Source: Chloroflexota bacterium (GTDB lineage: Bacteria; Chloroflexota; Anaerolineae; Promineifilales; Promineifilaceae). From it: 64,000 nucleotides of DNA. This document shows positions 54,470 to 63,035 of the stretch, one piece after another (the first letter of the stretch is position 1; each line of letters opens with the position of its first letter). The translations under genes were made by a program, and so were the position numbers. Below the pieces are notes generated by a model, which worked only from the letters and a program-made list of their open reading frames with translations, did no database searches and was not told the DNA's origin. Location: contig JACTMP010000079.1 of assembly GCA_014584575.1 (NCBI GenBank), positions 20,120 to 84,119 on the forward strand, in the 5' to 3' direction.

Positions 54470-56332
54470 TTAATCTCCGGCTTGCGGTAACTCATGTAAA
54501 TGCACACGGCCGTTCTTCGGTACAGCCGCCACCTTTGCCAGATCCGCTTCCAACTCCGCTTCAATGCGCGATTGCAGGTCATAGATTCGCCGGTAGACGC
54601 CGCCTTCCTGTTTGAGCAGTTCGGTATGCGTACCCATTTGGGTGATACGGCCGTGTTCCAGCACCAATATCAAATCCGCATCCATCACACTCTGCACCCG
54701 GTGCGCAATCTGGAAGGTCGTCCGCCCTTTCAGCAGTTGGCGCAGCGCCTGGCGGATACTCTCATCCGTCTCCGTGTCCACAGCCGACATGGCATCGTCC
54801 AGAATCAGCAGGCTGGGGTCACGCATGATCGTGCGCGCCAGCGTCACCCGCTGCTTCTGCCCACCAGAGAGCGTTACGCCGCGCTCCCCCACCAGGGTGT
54901 TGTACCCTTCGGGGAAGCTCATGATCACGTCATGCACGGCGGCGGCGCGGGCGGCAGCATACACTTCTTCATCCGTCGCTTCTCGCCCCAGACCATAGGT
55001 GATGTTCTCCCGAATCGTGGTCGAAAACAGAAACGGCTCTTGCATCACAAAACCAATTTGCTGCCGCAGCAGGTCGCGCGGGTACTCACGCAAGTCCACA
55101 CCATCCAGCTGAATACTGCCGCGTGTGTATTCGTAAAAACGGGGCAACAAATTGACCAGCGTCGTTTTGCCCGAACCGGCGCCACCCATAAGGGCGATCT
55201 TCTGGCCTAGCTTCACGCTGAAGGTGATATTGTGTAGCACGTCTTCATCTTCACCGTCGTAACGGAAACTCATATTGTTAAAGGAGAGCGCGCCTTGAAT
55301 ACGGCCGTCTGGCTTGTAACTGCCCGTATCCAGATTCTCTTGATCCACCTTGATCAGCTCCTGGATACGGCCAAAGGAGACCGAGCCTGTCGAAATGTCG
55401 GCAATCAAGCGGCCCAGGTTACGAATCGGCCAGATGATCTGCACCAGAAAGCCCACGTAGGCGATGTACATACCCACCGTCAGTGTCCCATCCAGTACCA
55501 TCAACGCCGCCACATAAAAGCCGGCAACCATCTGGATACCCAGAATGAAGTCAGTAGACGGCCAGTAAAAGGAGTGCATGATGGTCAGCTTGCGCCCTTT
55601 CTGGAACTTGTCCATATTCTCTTTTTCAAAGGCGTTTATCTCATATTCCTGACGGGCAAAGGCCTTGACCACGCGCACTCCCGTCAGGTTTTCCTGAAGC
55701 TGGTTCGATAAGCGTGATTCTTGCGCCTGAAATGCCTCGTATGCCTTGCCCACTTTTACAAAGAAGTAGACTGAGATAATCATAATCACCGGGATGACGG
55801 CCACGGAAAAGAGTGCCAGGGGTACATTCAGAAGTAGCAGGGCAACAAAGTTCACCACAAACAGCAGCCCGATACGTCCGATACCGATCAACTGCTCGGC
55901 AAACATCCGCCGCACCGCGTCCACGTCGGAGGTAGAACGGGCCAGCAGGTCGCCGGTCTGCGCCCGGTCGTGGTAGCTGAAGGTGAATCGCTGCAAATGG
56001 TCATACAGGTAGTTGCGCAGCCGCCGGGCGATGCCTTCGGACGATTTGGCCGCCAGCCGCCCACCGGCGTAGGAAAAGAAACCTTGCATTACAGCCAGCG
56101 CCAGCAGCACCAACACCACCCAGACCAATGCCTGGTTCAGGTTGTCACCGGGCAAAATCTCGTCCACAAACCTGCCCAGCACATAGTACAAACCGGAGCG
56201 AGCAATGGCCGACAGGCCCACGCAGACAATGGCGACAAAGTAAATCAGCCGATAGCCCGTCATCAAGCGCCAGAATCCGGTTACTTTTCTCTTGGTAACA
56301 GTATTTTTCAGATCAATCATTGAGGGTTCCAT
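54470..56332 (-). CDS. ABC exporter half-transporter (subunit with degenerate Walker B)
   Basis: A 620-residue fused permease-ATPase, first gene of the exporter pair. Six membrane helices (about 30-320), then Walker A GGAGSGKTT near residue 381, canonical signature VTLSGGQKQRV near 487, and Walker B LLILDDAMSAVD in which the catalytic Glu is Asp. This is the pattern of the TM287/BmrC-like partner whose own ATP site hydrolyses poorly. The C-terminus ends with a short charged tail (VPKNGRVHLHELPQAGD). Forms a heterodimer with the product of the next gene. Confidence 0.9.
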   Translation of the reverse strand: MEPSMIDLKNTVTKRKVTGFWRLMTGYRLIYFVAIVCVGLSAIARSGLYYVLGRFVDEILPGDNLNQALVWVVLVLLALAVMQGFFSYAGGRLAAKSSEGIARRLRNYLYDHLQRFTFSYHDRAQTGDLLARSTSDVDAVRRMFAEQLIGIGRIGLLFVVNFVALLLLNVPLALFSVAVIPVIMIISVYFFVKVGKAYEAFQAQESRLSNQLQENLTGVRVVKAFARQEYEINAFEKENMDKFQKGRKLTIMHSFYWPSTDFILGIQMVAGFYVAALMVLDGTLTVGMYIAYVGFLVQIIWPIRNLGRLIADISTGSVSFGRIQELIKVDQENLDTGSYKPDGRIQGALSFNNMSFRYDGEDEDVLHNITFSVKLGQKIALMGGAGSGKTTLVNLLPRFYEYTRGSIQLDGVDLREYPRDLLRQQIGFVMQEPFLFSTTIRENITYGLGREATDEEVYAAARAAAVHDVIMSFPEGYNTLVGERGVTLSGGQKQRVTLARTIMRDPSLLILDDAMSAVDTETDESIRQALRQLLKGRTTFQIAHRVQSVMDADLILVLEHGRITQMGTHTELLKQEGGVYRRIYDLQSRIEAELEADLAKVAAVPKNGRVHLHELPQAGD

Positions 56333-56505
56333 GGTGGTCTTCCTCTTGGTTAAGTTTTAGGTTTATTTCTTCCTCTCACGTACTTGCGGAACATCGTGTG
56401 GGGACACGGCCGTTGAACACCTTTCACCTGCTCATCTGTACTCTACTTTTCATTCCTGACATCCTTTGTCACATTCGTTCTATTCAGTTCTGCCAGACAA
56501 AAAAA

Positions 56506-56531
56506 GCCACGGGACGTTTCTTTCCCGTGGC
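56506..56531 (-). terminator. Intrinsic terminator after the 39-residue peptide gene
   Basis: On the minus strand GCCACGGGA, an 8-base loop and TCCCGTGGC are followed by seven T residues. It ends the transcript of the small gene at 56621-56740. Confidence 0.85.
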
Positions 56532-56620
56532 ATGGAACACATTAAAACAAAAACGGCCACGGGCTTTTTATAGTTTGCGCCGTGACCGTTGAGGTTTCGT
56601 TAAATTAAACGAAAGGAGTT

Positions 56621-56740
56621 TTAGGCTTGTCTAAAACCTCCGGGGTCACAGGCACGAACGACACCACTACCACCGATGAAGGCGGCAATAGCATACATGA
56701 AAGACCATTTGCGGTTGATGATGTTGATGTTGGGATTCAT
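56621..56740 (-). CDS. 39-residue hydrophobic peptide
   Basis: A short frame read on the minus strand: MNPNINIINRKWSF, then MYAIAAFIGGSGVVRACD and a short GGFRQA end. The middle is hydrophobic and could span or insert into the membrane; there is one cysteine. Support for a real gene: GGAGTAAGGCACAA before the ATG, a TTGAC/TACACT promoter 53 bases further up, and an intrinsic terminator after the stop. It stands alone between Ino1 and the ABC exporter on the same strand. I recognise no family; bacteriocin-like, toxin or membrane regulator are possible, none shown. Confidence 0.65.
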   Translation of the reverse strand: MNPNINIINRKWSFMYAIAAFIGGSGVVRACDPGGFRQA

Positions 56741-56799
56741 TTGTGCCTTACTCCTTTTTAGATTTGCAGTGTTAGACATTTATCTCACACGCAGGCAGC

Positions 56800-56828
56800 A
56801 GTGTAACATAGCCCGTTTGATGCGTCAA
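56800..56828 (-). promoter_or_regulatory. Promoter of the 39-residue peptide gene
   Basis: Minus strand: TTGACG (56828-56823), 17-bp spacer, TACACT (56805-56800). Start of transcription near 56793, giving a leader of about 53 bases. Confidence 0.7.
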
Positions 56829-56893
56829 CCCCCAAAATTCAAATTCTGGGGATTTTGTCAGAATTGCGACAATAAAAACGACAAAACTTATAG

Positions 56894-56942
56894 CGGAGTA
56901 GAGGCTTTAGCTATAAATGCAACGGCTAAAGCCTTTACTCCG
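56894..56942 (-). terminator. Hairpin after ino1
   Basis: 18-bp arms (CGGAGTAAAGGCTTTAGC and its complement, one mismatch) with a 13-base loop, 12 bases beyond the ino1 stop. No T-run, so attenuation or 3' protection is as likely as termination; the core AAAGGCTTTAGC type is probably another dispersed palindrome. Confidence 0.5.
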
Positions 56943-56954
56943 CCGTCAATTGAA

Positions 56955-58079
56955 TCAAACGGCTTCAGGAACAGCCACTTTACCATTAACCGGCGCTGGC
57001 TCCTCACCCGCAATGTACTCTTCCACCATGCGGCGGGCCACATCGTCGGTGAACTGCTGCGGCGGCGACTTCATAAAGTAGGAGGAGGGGGCAATGATGG
57101 GACCGCTCAGTCCGCGATCCAGGGCCAGTTTGGCACAGCGCACGGCGTCAATAATCACCCCGGCTGAGTTCGGCGAATCCCATACTTCCAGCTTCAGTTC
57201 CATTTGCAGCGGCACATCGCCAAAAGCGCGCCCTTCCATGCGGATGTGGCACCATTTGCGGTCGGTGAGCCAGGGCACGTAGTCACTGGGGCCAACATGC
57301 ACGTTTTCCGCGCCCAGGTCATAGGGCAACTGGCTGGTAACGGCGTTGGTCTTGGAGATTTTTTTGGATTCCAGCCGTTCCCGTTCCAGCATGTTGTAAA
57401 AGTCCATATTGCCGCCAAAGTTCAACTGGTAGGTGCGATCCAGGTGGACGCCGCGATCCTTAAACAGGTTGGTCAGAACCCGGTGGGTGATGGTGGCCCC
57501 GACCTGACTTTTGACATCGTCGCCGATGATGGGCAGCCCGGCTTCGATGAAGCGTTTGCTCCAATAAGGCGAACTGGCGATGAAGACGGGAATGCCGTTC
57601 ACAAAAGCGCAGCGGGCTTCAATGGCCTGCTCCACATACCATTTGGTGGCCATTTCCGAGCCGACGGGCATGAAGTTCACGACGACATCAGTTTTGGTTT
57701 TTTTGAGGATACCGATGATGTCATCGGTGGGGCCAGGCGCTTTTTCGACGACGGTACTGACATATTTTCCCAGGCCGTCATGGGTCATGCCCCGGTGGAC
57801 TTTGACGCCCAGGTGAGGGACTTCGGCGAATTTGATGGTGTTGTTGGGGTGTGCCCACATCGCTTCGCTGAGGTCTTTGCCTACTTTGCCTTTGACCACA
57901 TCGAAGGCGGCTACAATTTCAATATCCCGCACGTGATAGCCGCCAACGGTAGCGTGCATGAGACCGGGGATTTCGGCGTCATCGGCCGCGTCCCGGTAAT
58001 AGTGAACGCCTTGTATGAGTGAGTTGGCACAGTTGCCAATGCCGATGATGGCAACCCGTACCTTTTTTCTTTCTGCCAT
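56955..58079 (-). CDS. ino1: Myo-inositol-1-phosphate synthase
   Basis: A 374-residue Ino1 of the bacterial/archaeal short type. N-terminal NAD-binding loop VAIIGIGNCANSL, FDVVKGKVGKDL, then NFMPVGSEMATKWYV, IGDDVKSQVGATITHRVL and QLNFGGNMDFYNMLERERLESKKISKT, the catalytic core with conserved Lys residues. It converts glucose-6-phosphate to inositol-1-phosphate for phosphatidylinositol-type lipids or inositol solutes. It is a single gene, followed by a hairpin. Confidence 0.95.
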   Translation of the reverse strand: MAERKKVRVAIIGIGNCANSLIQGVHYYRDAADDAEIPGLMHATVGGYHVRDIEIVAAFDVVKGKVGKDLSEAMWAHPNNTIKFAEVPHLGVKVHRGMTHDGLGKYVSTVVEKAPGPTDDIIGILKKTKTDVVVNFMPVGSEMATKWYVEQAIEARCAFVNGIPVFIASSPYWSKRFIEAGLPIIGDDVKSQVGATITHRVLTNLFKDRGVHLDRTYQLNFGGNMDFYNMLERERLESKKISKTNAVTSQLPYDLGAENVHVGPSDYVPWLTDRKWCHIRMEGRAFGDVPLQMELKLEVWDSPNSAGVIIDAVRCAKLALDRGLSGPIIAPSSYFMKSPPQQFTDDVARRMVEEYIAGEEPAPVNGKVAVPEAV

Positions 58080-58288
58080 TAGATTTTCTCCTTGAAAAGA
58101 TGTATTGGTGAGTTGGCTGGAAAGGTGCCACGAATTTCACGAATGACACGAATTTTTGCTGGGTAAACATTCGCGGTCTCGGTGTTCTTCGCGGATTTTC
58201 CGGGAACTCTTGACTGGCTTTTGGTAGCCATTGTGCAGTCACAGATTCTACCATGCCTGTTTTGATTAACACAGTGCCAGCACAGACG

Positions 58289-61200
58289 CTACGGCCGTGT
58301 GGCCGTTTGCCTCCGTTTGTTGCTGATGAGTAAGACCAGGATGAGAACAAGCCAGATAATCAGGGCTGCAAAGGAGAGGACACGGCCGTACCCCACCCTC
58401 GCCGATTGATATGCAAACACCACCTCATGTTGTCCCGGCGGCACAAACACACCCTGAAAATAACCATCCGCCGGGTAGAGTTGCGCCGGTTGCCCATCTA
58501 CCCAGGCCTGCCAGCCGGGGTAGTAGGCTTCCGATAGCACCAACAGGCTGTCCGTTTCACTTGCTGTCTCCACCACAACCCGCCCTGGCTCATAATGGCG
58601 AATGTTTGTAGTAGGCGATTTATCGCCAGGAGCAGGCGATAAGTCGCCTACTACAAACGGGGGGGGAGGGGCAACGAGTACGGCCGTAACCCGTGGATCA
58701 AACCCTTCTTGTCCCATCGCCGCCAAGCTGGTGGGCACGTCTGGCTGCCACTGCCACTCTTGAACGAGAAAGGCGCGGGGCAGTACATCCAGATTCTCAT
58801 AAATTTTCACGTCGCCAGAATGAATGAGGCGATAATTGCCTAACGTGAGCGGCATGAATGTGCCGTCTTCCTGATTGATGAGCGTGGCTGCCAAAATGCG
58901 CCAATCACCATTGGCGGCACGCAGAGTGATGGACTCCGGCATCATTACCCGGTAATCTCGCGGCCGGTCATACGGCGGCGGCCAACCGACCCAGAGCATG
59001 CCACTTTCCACCGGGAACGGCTCACGTAACCAGGTTTCACCGTCGGTGGTTTGAATTTCTACTAATCCCGGCTCCCCTTCCGCCAGGAACACCAGGGCAG
59101 AAGTGGGGAAATCGGGCACGTGGGCAATGGCAAACGAGGCACCAGCGGCCAGTTCCAGCGGGTGCTGCAAGTCAAAAAAGACGGATTGGTGCATGAAACC
59201 GGCCTGCCGCCAGACATCGCCGGTTTTGTCAGTGATCAGGTAGCGAGCGTTGAACAGGTCGAGCCATTTAGCGTCAGGCACGGCCGTGAGATATTCGCGC
59301 AAACGGCCGTCTACCGTCTGCACCCCTTCTGGCAAAATCAGGCGCATTAACTGGCTATATGATTCCAGCGGCAAAATACCCCCATCAAACCCATCCACCG
59401 CCGCCAATCCAAAGGCCATCGGCAAATTAGGGCCAATCACTTCCTTGTGCTTAATGGCAACGGTGTAATCATACCGTGCCGCTTCCGGCAACTGATCGGC
59501 ATAAATCGTGTCAATCTCCGCCTGGTCGCCCACATCGAAGAAGATATTGGAGAGGCTGAGGAAGCGGGCGGGGGGGGATGGGGAGATTGGCGGTGAGGAC
59601 ACCGCGAGATTAGGAGATTGGGAGATTGGAGATTGAGCAGATTGGAGGCGGGCGATGGGCGGGCGCAGGTCAAAGTAGGCTTCGGGGGTAGTCAGGTTGT
59701 TGTAGGGATGGGTGCGGGTGGCCAGGAAGAGGCTGGCGAGCATGAGGGGCAGCAGCCAATACGGGGAGCGGGGACGGGAGCGTTTGATGGTGAGTTTGTA
59801 ACGGCCGTTTCTGTCTACCCCCACCCGTTCCCCCGTCAAAATCCAGTTCGCCAGCAGCAGTTCCGCCAGCCAGAGCAACAGCGTCAACGGCCGTGCCGCT
59901 TCATACGGCGCTTCGGCCCCGGTGGGAATGAAAAAGACGAGGAAACCGGCAACCACATTCCAGGCCATCAAGCCAACGATAACGTAGATGGCTACGCGAA
60001 TGGGTCGTTCCAGATGGGCCAATTGTTCTCTGGCTCGTTCTGGCAGTTCGGGCCAGGGGTGGGTGCGCTGCCAGTGGCGGTACAGCGCCGCCTGGAAACC
60101 CGCCCCCGCCAGCAGCGCCAGGCCCAGGGTATACACCGCCAACCAGCGCGCCGGGACGCGGAACAGATTAAAACCGGGCAACCTTGCCAGCAGCCAGTTT
60201 CCAGGATTAAAAACGCCCAAAGCCAGCAGCAACCCCACCGCGACCAAGACCAACGCGGCAAAGACGCCGGGCTGCCGCCGCCACTGCCAGGCGCCAATGA
60301 AGGCCAGGAGCACGGCCGTGACCGGCACAATCGCCATATATTCGCTGAACAACGACTGCCCATAGGCGGGCAGCAGTGCCCGCGCCAGCAGCAGCGGATG
60401 CAGCGAAAAACTCAGCACCTCATTGGGCGGCAGCCCACCCTGGCGGCTGGAGTGTTGGGCTAATTCAAGGGTGGGTAGGAGTTGCACGGCCGTGAGCAGC
60501 AGCGCCAGCAGCCCACCCATCAGAAGGGCAATGGGCACACTGAATTTGATTCGCTGCCAGTGAAACGTAAAGCGTAAAGCGTAATCCGTATTCCGTAGCA
60601 GAAGATGGCTGGTAAATTCGGCGGCGATCCAGATAAGAATGGTGAGACCGCTGATGAAGAGGGTTTGGGTGTGCCCGGTCAATAGCTGCATGGCAAAGAG
60701 AAAGGCAAAAGCCACCGTTGCCCAACCAATCTTTTGCCAGCGTGAACGGTCGCTGCGGGCGCTCCAGCCAATGAGTGCCAGATACCAGGGCAGCCAGGCC
60801 AGCCCTTGTAGCTGGTTGATATGCTCCACTTGCGCGGTGATGTAACCGCCGAGGGCAAAGAGCACGGCCGTGACCCAGGCCGCCCATCCTTCCAGCTTCA
60901 GCAGCCACCGCCCCGCCAGATACGCCCCCACCCCGGCAAGCGCCAGATGCAGCAAAATGGAGGCGCTGACGGCATACGGTGTATCCAGCAGCCACCAGAG
61001 GGGCCAGTTGAGTGGATAAAAGAACCCTACCTGACTATTCGCCACAAAAGGGGAACCCATAAAAAGGGAGGAGTTCCACAGGGGAATACGGCCGTCGCGT
61101 AATGCTTCCGCCGCTGCCTGCCAGTAGGGGTAAAAGTAGAGAAAGGTATCCCCCCGCGCCAGGATGAGGTTGCTGAAGGCCATTTTGTGGAAAAAGAGGA

Positions 61201-61354
61201 GGAGGGTGAGGAGGAAGGCGGTAATCGGTAATCGGTAATCGGTGATGCGTGATGCGTGATGCGTGATGCGTGATACGTGAGGTGTAATCCGTAATCGGTA
61301 ATCCGTAAGGCGTGAACGGACGGCCGTCACCTTGTCACTTTGCCACCCTGTCAC
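58289..61354 (-). CDS. YfhO-type large membrane protein with repeat-derived inserts
   Basis: A 1021-residue protein with about twelve membrane helices (FLYFYPYWQAAAEALRDGRIPLWN and PLWWLLDTPYAVSAS near the N-terminus are typical of YfhO) and a large C-terminal soluble domain (QPDVPTSLAAMGQEGFDPRVTAVLV ..SEAYYPGWQAWVDGQ). YfhO proteins are linked to glycosylation of lipoteichoic acid or glycolipids. GTG start overlaps the previous stop. Residues 1-45 translate heptamer repeats, so a start near the Met at 61183 is possible, although that would lose the first helix. Further repeat-coded stretches: about 251-262, 569-594 (SPISQSPNLAVSS) and 899-917 (GDLSPAPGDKSPTT). Confidence 0.85.
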   Translation of the reverse strand: MTGWQSDKVTAVRSRLTDYRLRITPHVSRITHHASRITDYRLPITAFLLTLLLFFHKMAFSNLILARGDTFLYFYPYWQAAAEALRDGRIPLWNSSLFMGSPFVANSQVGFFYPLNWPLWWLLDTPYAVSASILLHLALAGVGAYLAGRWLLKLEGWAAWVTAVLFALGGYITAQVEHINQLQGLAWLPWYLALIGWSARSDRSRWQKIGWATVAFAFLFAMQLLTGHTQTLFISGLTILIWIAAEFTSHLLLRNTDYALRFTFHWQRIKFSVPIALLMGGLLALLLTAVQLLPTLELAQHSSRQGGLPPNEVLSFSLHPLLLARALLPAYGQSLFSEYMAIVPVTAVLLAFIGAWQWRRQPGVFAALVLVAVGLLLALGVFNPGNWLLARLPGFNLFRVPARWLAVYTLGLALLAGAGFQAALYRHWQRTHPWPELPERAREQLAHLERPIRVAIYVIVGLMAWNVVAGFLVFFIPTGAEAPYEAARPLTLLLWLAELLLANWILTGERVGVDRNGRYKLTIKRSRPRSPYWLLPLMLASLFLATRTHPYNNLTTPEAYFDLRPPIARLQSAQSPISQSPNLAVSSPPISPSPPARFLSLSNIFFDVGDQAEIDTIYADQLPEAARYDYTVAIKHKEVIGPNLPMAFGLAAVDGFDGGILPLESYSQLMRLILPEGVQTVDGRLREYLTAVPDAKWLDLFNARYLITDKTGDVWRQAGFMHQSVFFDLQHPLELAAGASFAIAHVPDFPTSALVFLAEGEPGLVEIQTTDGETWLREPFPVESGMLWVGWPPPYDRPRDYRVMMPESITLRAANGDWRILAATLINQEDGTFMPLTLGNYRLIHSGDVKIYENLDVLPRAFLVQEWQWQPDVPTSLAAMGQEGFDPRVTAVLVAPPPPFVVGDLSPAPGDKSPTTNIRHYEPGRVVVETASETDSLLVLSEAYYPGWQAWVDGQPAQLYPADGYFQGVFVPPGQHEVVFAYQSARVGYGRVLSFAALIIWLVLILVLLISNKRRQTATRP
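58605..58657. repeat. GGCGATTTATCGCC palindrome inside the YfhO gene
   Basis: 23-bp arms with one mismatch, TTTGTAGTAGGCGATTTATC type, lying in frame inside the coding sequence. Matching intergenic copies at 32610 and 63036. Confidence 0.9.
59573..59646. repeat. GAGATTGG array inside the YfhO gene
   Basis: Units GGAGATTG/GAGATTAG interrupted by GGCGGTGAGGACACCGC, read in frame as Ser/Pro/Gln-rich peptide. A near-identical array with GGCGGTGGGGGCACCGC is at 61763-61850 in the neighbouring gene. Confidence 0.85.
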
Positions 61355-61372
61355 CGTGTCACCTCGTCAGGC
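61221..61372. repeat. Long compound heptamer array across the YfhO/GT39 junction
   Basis: GGTAATC units, then GTGATGC four to five times, GTAATCC units, then GTGACAA/GGTGACA units. It covers the first ~45 codons of the YfhO frame and the last codons of the GT39 gene. Confidence 0.85.
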
Positions 61373-62967
61373 AAAATTTGATACAGGGCTATATTACCCG
61401 CCGCAGCGACGGGCTGCAATTGAAAACCGGCGGTGTGGATGGTGCGGATGATGGGGTGGCTGATAGCGCCATCCGGCAAGGCCACATATCGTTTGTGCCC
61501 ATCGCGGCCAAAAACGGCTAAATCTTCAGCCAATGCGGCCCCATGTGGAAACCAACTGACGTACACTTTGCGGTAAAAAAGGTGGTAGCCCCAATGCCAG
61601 CTAAACCAGTGGTCGTACAGGACTGTGCCATACGGTTCATCGGCCAATATCGCCGCGATTTGGGCGGCGCCCTGATCGGCATTTGCCTGCCCACCCACCG
61701 GGTAACGGCCGTGCCGCCCCCCCCCTGCCGAAAAGAGTAACAGAATAAGTAGAAAAAACGAGATTAGGAGATTGGCGGTGGGGGCACCGCGAGATTGGGA
61801 GATTGGGAGAGGCCATAATCTCCCAATCTCCCAATCTCCCAATCTCTCAAAACCGCGTCCCATCAAAATCGCCACAAGCGGCACAAGCGGCAGCAGATAA
61901 CGGTCCCAGACGGGCACGGCCGTCAGCCAATGCAGCACCATATACCCCGAAACGAAGAAAACGAGCAGCAGGTCTACCCGGCTGGCAGCATCGTCCACCC
62001 GGAACGCCCGCCAGGCCAGCCAGACAAGCAGCAGGAGCAAAACCGGTATAAGAACGATGGGCACGGCCGTAACCCACAACTGTCCCCAGGCCAACAGGCG
62101 CGGCCACAACTCCCACGACCAGGCCGGCCGTAGCCCGCCATAGTTGCCAATCTGCGCTGACCAGAGTGACCAGGAGCCGGTGCGGGCCACATCCCAGAAA
62201 AGAATAATAGCTAACACGGGGAGTAAACCCATTAACCAACGCTGCCATTGGGCACGGCCGTAGCCTGCCTGCCAGCCAACTCCGATTACCAGCGGCAGAA
62301 ACAGCACGGCCTGATATTTAGTAGCGATAGCCAGACCTAAGAAGAGGCCCGAGGTAATCGGTGATCGGTGATCGGTGATCGGTGATCGGTTTACGGAATA
62401 CGGGTTACGAATGACGGATAACGAGGTTATCAGCCAGAAGGTCAACAGCGGGTCGGTGAAGGCGGTGGCGCTGAACTGGATGGCTAAGGGGGAGCAGGCA
62501 ACGATGAGAGCGGATATGAGGAGATTGATCCGCGAAGGGGCGCGAAGTAGGGGCGGGACAGCCGGGAAATGGCTTGCAGGAAACAAAGAAGGGTGTTTCC
62601 CGGCTGTCTCGCCCCCCTCAGTGTAGGCCCGTGGCAAGGCAATAGATTCCAAATAAAGGCGGCGGTAGAGCACGGCCGTGAGCGGAACCAGCCAGACCGA
62701 GACCATGAAGTTGGGCAGGCGGGCGGCCCATTCCACCGGGCCTGATGGCAAGTAGAAAAGCGCCTGGATGTAAAACAGAAGAGGGGGTTTATCTACCGCT
62801 TGCGTCAGCAGCAGGGGGTCTTTCCAGGAGGCGACGTGCCGCGCCCAACTGGCAAAAAGGGCTTCATCGGCGTGAAAAGAGTTGGCAAACAGACCATGCA
62901 GCCGCAGCCAGAAGGCCAGCAATGTTATGCCCATCAACCCAAGCCAATACCACCGTCTCTTGCTCAT
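61351..62967 (-). CDS. GT39/ArnT-like membrane glycosyltransferase with three repeat-derived inserts
   Basis: A 538-residue enzyme with about ten membrane helices. Catalytic loop SFHADEALFASWARHVAS near residue 32, then DKPPLLFYIQALF near residue 63. It uses a lipid-linked sugar; acceptor unknown. The stop overlaps the start of the YfhO gene, so they form an operon. Three stretches are clearly translated repeats: residues about 118-139 (the 62551-62614 palindrome), 185-204 (RNPYSVNRSPITDHRSPIT, heptamers) and 372-402 (GDWEIGRL, PISQSRGAPTANLLIS, octamers). All fall in loops, and the frame remains open. Confidence 0.85.
   Translation of the reverse strand: MSKRRWYWLGLMGITLLAFWLRLHGLFANSFHADEALFASWARHVASWKDPLLLTQAVDKPPLLFYIQALFYLPSGPVEWAARLPNFMVSVWLVPLTAVLYRRLYLESIALPRAYTEGGETAGKHPSLFPASHFPAVPPLLRAPSRINLLISALIVACSPLAIQFSATAFTDPLLTFWLITSLSVIRNPYSVNRSPITDHRSPITSGLFLGLAIATKYQAVLFLPLVIGVGWQAGYGRAQWQRWLMGLLPVLAIILFWDVARTGSWSLWSAQIGNYGGLRPAWSWELWPRLLAWGQLWVTAVPIVLIPVLLLLLVWLAWRAFRVDDAASRVDLLLVFFVSGYMVLHWLTAVPVWDRYLLPLVPLVAILMGRGFERLGDWEIGRLWPLPISQSRGAPTANLLISFFLLILLLFSAGGGRHGRYPVGGQANADQGAAQIAAILADEPYGTVLYDHWFSWHWGYHLFYRKVYVSWFPHGAALAEDLAVFGRDGHKRYVALPDGAISHPIIRTIHTAGFQLQPVAAAGNIALYQILPDEVTR
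61763..61850. repeat. GAGATTGG array inside the GT39 gene
   Basis: GAGATTAGGAGATTGG, GGCGGTGGGGGCACCGC, more GAGATTGG, then CTCCCAAT units in the opposite sense. Translated in frame. Confidence 0.85.
62357..62412. repeat. GGTGATC/GGTAATC heptamer array inside the GT39 gene
   Basis: GGTAATC, four GGTGATC units, then GGTTTAC, GGAATAC, GGGTTAC. A clean run of 7-bp periodicity within coding sequence. Confidence 0.85.
62551..62614. repeat. 19-bp palindrome inside the GT39 gene
   Basis: GGGCGGGACAGCCGGGAAA, a 26-base loop, then its complement with one mismatch. Read in frame as GGETAGKHPSLFPASHFPAV. Confidence 0.85.
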
Positions 62968-63035
62968 CGCGCCGATTTATAACACGGCCGTCCATTTCTG
63001 CCCTGCCGTTACCCGCCGCTTCCGCTATAATCCCC

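Noticed and set aside
56676..57167. 163-codon + strand frame between the ABC genes and ino1
   Set aside because: It runs antisense over the ino1 3' end, its hairpin and the promoter of the small minus-strand gene; no family resemblance.
57204..58022. 272-codon open frame antisense to ino1
   Set aside because: Shadow of a strongly conserved enzyme; composition-driven, no motif.
61221..61372. Possible CRISPR array
   Set aside because: The period is 7-8 bp with no spacers; no cas genes in the window. It is a tandem heptamer array.
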